DNA from: Golubevia sp. BC0850
Lineage: Eukaryota; Basidiomycota; Exobasidiomycetes; Golubeviales; Golubeviaceae
NCBI GenBank assembly: GCA_012976225.1
Contig: JAAVVG010000017.1
Location: 434,001 to 498,000 of the forward strand
Direction: 5' to 3'
Length of the DNA stretch: 64,000 nucleotides
The notes under the pieces were generated by a model. It was given only the letters and a program-made list of their open reading frames with translations, made no database searches and was not told the DNA's origin. Of the stretch, positions 56,996 through 64,000 are shown in pieces. Each line of letters starts with the position of its first letter. Position 1 is the first letter of the stretch. The translations under genes were made by a program, and so were the position numbers.

Positions 56996-58401
56996 CTTGA
57001 AGGAGAGTTAATGGATTTGAGAGTCGAAGAGAAGAGTTGAAAGATAAGGAAAGATTAGACCGGCTAAAGAATGAAGGGAGATAGTAAAAAATAGAGGATT
57101 GGAGGAAGTGACAGACCAGCTGGCGACTTGAAGAAGAAGAAGAAGAAGAAGAAAGAGTAGTGGGTGAACTTGAGTTGAGGAAAGGGAAATTAGAAGTCGA
57201 TCCCTGGACTTTATACCTTTTTTGAGGATCCATTTTAAGGCTTTGGTCTTCCACAATGAAGGAACTTCTTCAACCTTCTCAGTCTTCTAATGAGAGGCCT
57301 TCTCCTGAAACGGGCTCATCCCATCCCTAGGGAAGAGAGAATGTCGACCAACGGCCTGGAAATTCCCGATGGAAGCTCTCAATCTTTACTCATGCTAATT
57401 TTCTCCCCGATCACGGTCGTTCAATAAGGTATGAGGGCTTTCGTTCACTTTATTAGAGCACCATGCTAATTTTCTCTCTGATCACGGTCGTTCAATTAGG
57501 TATGAGGGCTTTCGTTCACTCTATTAGAGCACCCGCCACTCATGCGACGCCCCCACCTTGAATCCGAGGCCACCCGTTCAATCCGAGACGCAGCTCCTTA
57601 ACCTGTCGTCTATTGCGCAGAGATCTGGATTTCAAGCCTTCTTTTAAAGTAGCTGGAAGGTAAACAGGGCCGAAAAGGTATTAACGAATCAAGAAAGGAT
57701 CGAGATACCGCAAAGAATGAAGGTTTTCACTGACCGCTTCAATGTTTCAACTTCGCAAGAAAGGAGCAGAACTTCAACTCAAATGAAACAGAGCTTTTTA
57801 GGCTCTCACCATCTCAACAGTTGATGATGATTGAGAACTGAAAAAGGGTCCGTTCTGATTGCATATTCGGCAGCGGAATCGACTTTTTTTTGAACTTCTC
57901 TCGTAATCATTTCGGATTATCATTCATTCACACGGTCATCAGACTGGATAGTTCAAGTCAGATTCTGAGGAAATGGGAGAAAAGAACAGACAGCTTCCAG
58001 TGTTTTACAAAGATGGAGGAGAAGGGAAAAAGAGAGTGATTTGAAATTCGTGTACAGAGAGAGAGAAAAAAAGAAAAACGAGATCCAATAATTGCGTGTA
58101 TGATTGATTGAAACCCATGCTAGAGAAGTGAATGTGCGAGAAAGAGATAGGGAAACTCCAGGAGAAACGCAACAACAGAGAGTATGAGAGAGAGAGAGAG
58201 AGAGATTAGGAGAACGGGAAACCAAGGATGATGGATAAAAGAGCTCGAAACCTGAGGGAAGAGTCAACATAAAATCCCATTGAAGGAATTTTCCAAAAGA
58301 GAAAAGAAAATGAAACTTGCAAAGTGGTAGACTGGAAAGCACTTTTGGACTTAAGATCGGATCTGTAGACCTTGAAGTTGAAACCTCTCGAAGTTCGGGT
58401 G
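56996..58401. other. Gene-free stretch of 1.4 kb with a tandem duplication
   Basis: Holds a TATAAA on the minus strand at 57215-57210 (promoter of the preceding gene), a GAA run at about 57131-57152, a 71-base tandem duplication at 57391-57532, a GA run near 58185-58206, and the 3' flank of the zinc-finger gene. No exon is supported. Confidence 0.5.
57391..57532. repeat. 71-base tandem duplication
   Basis: Units 57391-57461 and 57462-57532 start CATGCTAATTTTCTC and end TATTAGAGCAC. They differ at four positions by eye. There is no coding sense, and no similarity to a known element is recognised. Confidence 0.92.
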
Positions 58402-60745
58402 TCAGTAAATTTTAGATTGATTTCCCTCCATAGGTTCCTCCATGGGAGAAGGGAAGACACCTTCAAAAGCAGCACTAAAACACAATTGACGTTGTAAATC
58501 TTGAGCACCAGGAGTTAAAGCTTCCGGGAAACGATTGTTAGATTCTTGTCCACCAGAAGAATAACCAGTACTTAAACCTGGTGTATTGTCACTTCCACTA
58601 CTGGAAGCAGAATTAGGAGCAGAATTGCCACTTGAAGATTGCATCATATGTTGACGTAAACCGTTTGCATAATCCAATTGACTTTGTCTTCGATCTAATC
58701 GATAAGGCAGTGAATTGTTAACTGCAGGGTTCGATTGTTGAGCTTGCTGATTTGATTGAAATGAATAGTTAGAAGGTGAAGCTAAGGAAACGCTTAGGAG
58801 TGGTAATCCATCTTGGACTTCCACTGATTTCCTCCTACGAGATGAAGTTGAGGTCGATGACCTAGAAACCGCAGTTGAGGACTCAGGTTTAATAAAAGAT
58901 GAATCTTGATCGGTTTTTCTAACCTTTGAAGGTCTACTACCAGTCGAAACAGATCCAGCACCAGAAGTCGGCTTACTTTTGGCTTCAACCGACTCTTTCT
59001 TAGTCTCAACGGTAGATTGCCTTTTGTTTCTACCTTTCCCAATAGGACTGCCATTAGCAACTTCAATTGCAGTTCCTTCTTCCAAAGCTTTGTCAATCAG
59101 TTGATGTCTAGCAGCGTCACACATGACAAGAGAATTCTTTGATTGACCTTCATCCTCTTGATCTGATTTGACAGAGGATTTGTGGGTTCTGAAATGTTGT
59201 AAACCATTGTCTTGACGAGAGAAACTAGCACCACATTCAGGGAAGGTACAGCGATAAGGTTTGACACCTGCACCAGGGAAAGAGGGGAAAGTTGGGAGCG
59301 ATTAGGTAATGAAGCAGGTTAGAACGACGGAACATGCCAAGTTGAGACGGGCGCGACGTCTACATATCCGGAATCATTACTTTGCTCTGTGATGATCCAG
59401 GACGAGAAGATCTTGGAGCAATAGCCACCCTTCAGACCAACACAGGAAAGTTCCGCAGATGTTCCTCCCCGCGCAAGCCCTTTCTTCTCACTCAAACCTG
59501 AAACGTGAACTCACCAGTATGTATCCTATTGTGTCTAGCTCTGTGACCACTGGTAGAGAAGGTCTTATCGCACTCAGGATGAAGACATGGGTACCTCCCA
59601 CTTGAAACGCTACCACTACCACTCCCAGCCGAGCTCTCCTCACTTTGTTCCACCGTAGCCGTCTTCCTTTTCCTACTCTTCTTGGTTGAAGCAGAAGAAG
59701 GAGCACTCTCCGTGCCTGTTGATTCCTTGGAATGAGTAGAAGAGGAAGGCTTCTTAGAGGACGGTGTCGTTGAGCTACTCTTTGACCTCCTTGAGGCGGT
59801 GATCGCTTGTTCGCCTTTCACCTTCTCAGCTTGAGCTGCAGCGATTGAATCCTTTCTTCTCTTTTCCTCCAATGCTTGATCTTGCACTTGTCTAGAGACC
59901 AATTCTTCCGAAGCTTTCTTAGCAGCTGCAGCGTTCTCCAATTGAGCATGCTCAGAATTCGAATTCGATTCCCAACGCTGCTGATTGACTTGAATTTGTT
60001 GTTGATTAGAAGACCAACTGCCTGAAGTTGGATTATTGAATTCGTTTGAATGGAAAGAAGCTCTTGGATCAAAAGAGTTGTTGCACATCATTTGACGATT
60101 GTCCGAACGTTGCCATTCCGATGGGACCTCTGAGTATTGAGCTGAAGACTTCGAAGATTGATTTCTATTCCAATTGTCATTGAAATGATTCTCTAATTTG
60201 TAGAGTGGGGTTCCATCGCTTGAGCCCGAAAGAGAAAGGCGTGGTAGTTGATTGTGAAAAGATGAGGAAGAGGAGGAGGAGGAATAGTGGTTTGTAGATT
60301 GGCTTGAATTCGAGTTGGATCGAGAACTCAGAGTAGAATCTTGATAGGACTGTTGCATTGGATAGGCCTGATGATGCTGTAAATTGATGTGAGAAGAGAA
60401 GAGATAAGATCAGGAAAGGGGGGAACGCAGACGAGGGGATCGAGGGAATAGAAGAGTGCAATGCCGACTCTGGCTTGGCTGAGGGAGGGAGAGGTTGCAA
60501 CTCACCACGAAATCTTCCAAAGAGAAACCTAAATTTGATTTTGAATTTGAATTTGAATGATTGAATTGATCGTTAGAAATGAAAGTTGGGTTTATAGGAG
60601 AAGAAGGATCAGGAGAGTTGGAAGCTTGAGTTGAGCAAGCAGCTGAAGATTGTTGAAGTTGAACTTGTTGTTGATAATTAAATCTCTGTTGTTGATCGAT
60701 TTGAGCTGAAGTTGGCGACCAAGATTCAAGTGAATTGTACGACAT
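58402..60745 (-). CDS. Nrg1-like C2H2 zinc-finger transcription factor
   Basis: Exons on the minus strand: 60745-60506, 60376-59515 and 59267-58402 (655 aa). Two adjacent C2H2 fingers: CLHPECDKTFSTSGHRARHN with H366 (finger about 344-366), then CTFPECGASFSRQDNGLQHF (finger about 373-395), joined by the linker HTGVKPYRC that splicing restores. The TSGH-ARHNRIHTG and FSRxDNxxQHxRTH text is the signature of the yeast Nrg1/Nrg2 repressors (glucose and stress response). The rest is Gln/Ser/Asn-rich, with an Ala/Lys/Glu helical stretch before the fingers. A bipartite basic segment (STKKSRKRKTATV) just upstream of the fingers may be a nuclear localisation signal. Targets are unknown. Confidence 0.88.
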
Positions 60746-61722
60746 TACCAGCGAACGATGGAGAGGATTGAGTGAGTGGGTGGGGACTGGGGATGGGATT
60801 AGGATATAGCGAGGGAGGAAGAGAGAGAGAAGAGAAGGAGGATTTGAGATAATTCAGAGAAGTGAATCCTGAAGTTGAGAATTAAAGCAGGATCTTGGCT
60901 GCTATCAAAACAGTTAAAACGTTTCAAACAAGAAACTGGAGCAAGAGCTTTCAATGAGGGTTGGAGAAAGAGGAAGAAAGAAGCAGTCGAGGGATTTGAC
61001 GTTGCTTTGACGCGTTGTTGGGTAAGCACGCACCTCTTCTGCCACGTTGTCTCTCTCACACACTCAAAATGTCTGTACAGTAAGTTTATTCTCCATGAAC
61101 TGCAGATTTCAGGTTCAAGAGAGGCATATACATTATACATAGGAGGCTACGTACCAGCAGGCGCAAGAGAAGGGAATGTTACCACTGAGGCAATCAAATT
61201 CCTCCACCTCGACAGAGGCGGACTTTTGCTACTTCACTCCCACCTCCTTCCAAGTGAACGGAACTCGAACTTTTGACAGGAGAGATCCATCTCCGACCAG
61301 GCTTTCATCTTGTACCTGATCTGGTTGCTGAGATTCATTCCTTTCTTCCGGAAAGTCTTTGCCGTTTTATGTACCCTCCTTTCCTTGGAAATTCTTGTCC
61401 TCCTTTTCTCCTCAAGACCTAGAAATTCAATGGCACCCTTGGGTCCAAAGATTCCCTCAGTTCTCCTCATTTAGTGCCACCCAAAATCAAAGAACTTTCA
61501 AGAGCGAATTTCAGTACTTGGACTCCCTTGGCTTTGCACACAAAAGACGGTCAGCGGTCAAGACCAAAGCCCAGTTTGGGTGGCGACCGACAACATCCAA
61601 GCATTCCAGCTGAACCCCCAAAGCCCTCAACAAGTCACACTTCAAATTAAGCCCGTTCAAAAAGAACGTATCATTCGATTTCGAAGTTTAAAATAAGTAA
61701 AAAGGCAGAAGGGGAGCAACAA
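60746..61722. other. Upstream region of Nrg1-like gene / 3' flank of GST
   Basis: About 980 bases. It contains the promoter of the zinc-finger gene and the 3' end of the glutathione S-transferase gene. Open frames on both strands here show no protein-like features. Confidence 0.45.
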
Positions 61723-62671
61723 TTATGACTTAGGCAACTTTGAATCTGCCTTGACTACATCTCCATCCTTTTGTAAAGCCTTCAACCAGTTACCGACTTC
61801 TGGATAAGGAGACAAATCTAACTTTCCAAATCCAGCGATGTTTACCCAAGGGTAATAAGAGAAGTCGGCCAAGGTAGGACGATCCAAAGCGATGAAGGCA
61901 GATCCTCGTGCTTTCTGTTTAACCAATTGATCTTCTAGGATCTTGTAGAGACGATGACAGTCTCCTTCGAAACGAGTAAAGACTGATTTACAGGGTTTCT
62001 CTCCGTATGTGGCTGAAGAGAGCAGGGAGAGAGGAAAAGGAAGGTGAGAAATCAGAACTCAGAAGGATCTGCTTCTTCAGAAAACTATTTCCTTAAGCAA
62101 AGAACTCACCTTCCCAATAATGATGATAGTAGTTCAAGTTACCTTGAGAAGGTCCCAAACCAGTCATTTGTAATTGGACCCATTGAGAAACGACAGCTCT
62201 TTCTTCAGGAGTCTTTCCGAAGTATTTCCCTTCCTTGTCGTATTTGTCTACTAGATAAGTCAAGATCGCACCTGATTCCCAGACTACAAAGTCTGAGTTC
62301 GAGTGATCTACTAAAGCTGGGACTCTTCCGTTTGGGTTGAACTTGGTGAATTCGGCACCCTTGACTGGAGAGGTAGGATAGGACGAAGGGGCCAAAGATC
62401 TAAGTCAGTGGAAATGTTGCAAGATGCTGCTGAGAAGAGGATGTTGGGACTTACCTCCAGTCTTTGGATCATCCCCAAAGTTTAGAGCAATGACCTCATA
62501 GGGGAGTGATAGTTTCTCTAGAAGAATGGCGATCTTTAGAGGGTTTGGTCCGGGACCTAAAAGAAAGTAGGATAATGGAAAGATTGGCATCAGCCACTGC
62601 AAGCGATAGTCTACTTTGATGTATGTCTATTAGAACGTACCAGCGTGAGAGTACAGAGTGAATTGAGACAT
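61723..62671 (-). CDS. Glutathione S-transferase (Ure2/fungal GTT-like)
   Basis: Conjugates glutathione to electrophiles in the cytosol. Exons on the minus strand: 62671-62641, 62556-62455, 62364-62110 and 62012-61723 (225 aa, usual length). The thioredoxin-fold half starts MSQFTLYSHAGPGPNPLKIA and includes EFTKFNPNGRVPALVDH and FVVWESGAILTYLVDKYDKE (the ES glutathione-binding pair). The all-helical half carries RPTLADFSYYPWV and YPEVGNWLKAL. The YSHAGPGPNP variant of the usual SxxxPNxxK start is typical of the Ure2-like fungal clade. Exon 1 is only 31 bases and its donor is GTACGT. The nearest upstream gene is on the same strand. Confidence 0.94.
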
Positions 62672-63344
62672 TTTGAGTGTTGGGAAGGGAGAGAAGAAGA
62701 GAAGCATTCAAATATTCAAAGCGAGATTCACTTTAAGTACCACTCCTTCCAATCCCCGTTTTTGTGGAGGAATACAATACGTCGTACCACCTGACTTGCT
62801 CTCTTCCTCAACTCTGGACGTTCTCTACTCTTCTTTCTCTTCTTTCCTTTCTTTGAACTGCAAAAGATAGACTGCCAGACTGCCGGATGAACTATCCAAC
62901 TTGTCTCTGACGTCGACCGCTCCACTCGAACCTCGACTCTGAACCGCCACGGAAATAGTGAGAAAGACGGAAACAAAGTCCTTGGGTTCTGAATTAAAGG
63001 AGTGCTAAGCGAAAAGAAGGAGAAAGTACAAGATTGTCCAAGTTAAAAAAAAGAAAAATGAGGAAGTGAAGAGAGAGCTATGAGCAGGAGCAAATGTAAA
63101 AGCAGAGAAAGAGTCGAAAATAAAAGAGTGTGTGGGTTTTTGTTAAAGCTTTGTATCGTTTAACTTGATATGTGTGGTAGTCTTTGTTATTAGTAGAGAC
63201 AATCGATTAGAACTGGAAACTAAAAGCTGAGTAGGAAGATTTTGATGAACTTTGCGAGAGAGAGAATTGTCCGAGTTGAGGAAAGAAGTTTGAGAAGAAG
63301 AGAAAGATAGAAGGGATCCAAAGGAAGAGATGGAGCTGAAGAAT
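62672..63344. other. Intergenic region, GST promoter / deacetylase 3' flank
   Basis: About 670 bases. A-rich on the plus strand at 63040-63130; no exon seen. Confidence 0.45.
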
Positions 63345-64000
63345 CTAACCTTCTCCTGGAACGGGAGTACCTGAACGATTGGAAGTGGACGGGCGAAAGA
63401 CGAGAAAGGTCAGCGTCAAGGTCGTCTAAGTGACCGGCCTCTGACTATCAATCAGAATTTAAAAGAATTGGATACTGACCATCACAAGTCCAACTGCTAT
63501 CTCTTGATCCATGAGCTCCCTGAACTTTGTAAGGGTTCAAAGATAGTCCCTCGGCGACAGTTACGAAGTTCTTGTAACCATTCTTCTTCAGAATTGGGAT
63601 ACCTTGAGGAACGAGCTTTTGGACGGTGCTAGATAGGAGGGTCAATGAAACAGAAGCAAGAGAGAAGACGTCAGATTGACGCTCTCGTCGACACCGTGTT
63701 GGCTCAGACCTCAGCTTCACCTCTCCACACCGTAGGTGCCACTTTGATGTTGATAACCTGTTTAGTTTCTTTCGATGCGTTTCCCCTCTCTTGAGGAGTT
63801 CTTCTCGGACATCAACTCACTCTTGGTAAACTTCATGCATGAGAATGACTTCATGTTTAGGAGCTTTTATTCCTCTTAAGACATCCAACGATTCGTTGAC
63901 AGATTTTCCTTGAGAATCGCCGCTGTCTGTAGTCCATGTAATAACCACCACTAGAAGCCAGCAGTCCAAATCCGTACAGATGAAATGTCAGATCAACCCC
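63345..64000 (-). CDS. Chitin/polysaccharide deacetylase, C-terminal part (cut by window end)
   Basis: Carbohydrate esterase family 4 enzyme; chitin deacetylases make chitosan in fungal walls. Visible exons on the minus strand: 63950-63821, 63628-63480 and 63370-63345; the bases beyond 63950 look like an intron (acceptor CTTCTAG). The text matches the end of the NodB domain: VVITWTTDSGDSQGKSVNES, APKHEVILMHEVYQD, then VPQGIPILKKNGYKNFVTVA and RDSSWTCDG, ending TPVPGEG. The LMHE segment is the conserved late NodB motif with its His. The metal-binding His and Asp motifs should lie in the missing N-terminal part. A GPI tail is not apparent in the visible end. Confidence 0.85.

Noticed and set aside
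57541-57600. Possible tRNA-like sequence (TTCAATCCGAG)
   Set aside because: No matching acceptor, D or anticodon stems on either strand.

Overview
The window is nuclear DNA from a fungus, most likely a basidiomycete. Nearly every gene is interrupted by short introns (mostly 60-230 bases) with GTGAGT or GTAAGT donors and pyrimidine-rich acceptors. Genes are tightly packed, often in divergent or convergent pairs. The content is fungal: eisosome Pil1, questin-oxidase family, Nrg1-like and Iec1-like zinc fingers, secreted lipase, subtilase, chitin deacetylase and RNase T2. The exact lineage cannot be fixed from sequence alone. I saw no rRNA, tRNA, CRISPR array or recognisable transposon.

Layout. 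1-863 is gene-free and full of TTCATATGAA-type palindromes and a nested hairpin. 864-16773: BRR2 spliceosomal helicase (+), N-acetylglutamate synthase (+), Pil1-type eisosome protein (-), questin-oxidase-like protein (+). 16774-22149 is sparse: a possible T/S-rich secreted protein (-) and a UBL3-type prenylated ubiquitin-fold protein (+). 22150-37382: two-finger C2H2 protein (+), MTR4 exosome helicase (+), Iec1-like INO80 zinc-finger protein (-), secretory lipase (+), isopentenyl-diphosphate isomerase (-), type-2 asparaginase (+). 37893-45105: secreted subtilisin with PA domain (-), a divergent SKP1-like protein (-), an SRPBCC/DUF7053-like protein (+). 46115-57000 is the most unusual stretch: three small secreted precursors with Lys-Arg (Kex2-type) sites (-), a long Ser/Pro-rich protein with SxIP motifs (-), RNase T2 with a GC-AG intron (-), and weak small-gene candidates. 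58402-64000: Nrg1-like zinc-finger protein, glutathione S-transferase, and a chitin deacetylase cut by the window end (all -).

The housekeeping genes cover RNA processing (BRR2, MTR4), arginine and isoprenoid synthesis and chromatin (Iec1). The second half is rich in secreted products. The candidate new system is the set of Kex2-type peptide precursors. One is 96 aa with four tandem cores ending in an aromatic residue. A 47-aa relative carries a single matching core. A third, 178-aa precursor has three hydrophobic segments, each starting after Lys-Arg. All three share one plan: a signal-peptide exon, a phase-0 intron, then the mature region. Basidiomycete mating pheromones are normally CAAX lipopeptides, so these are not ordinary pheromones; their function is unknown.
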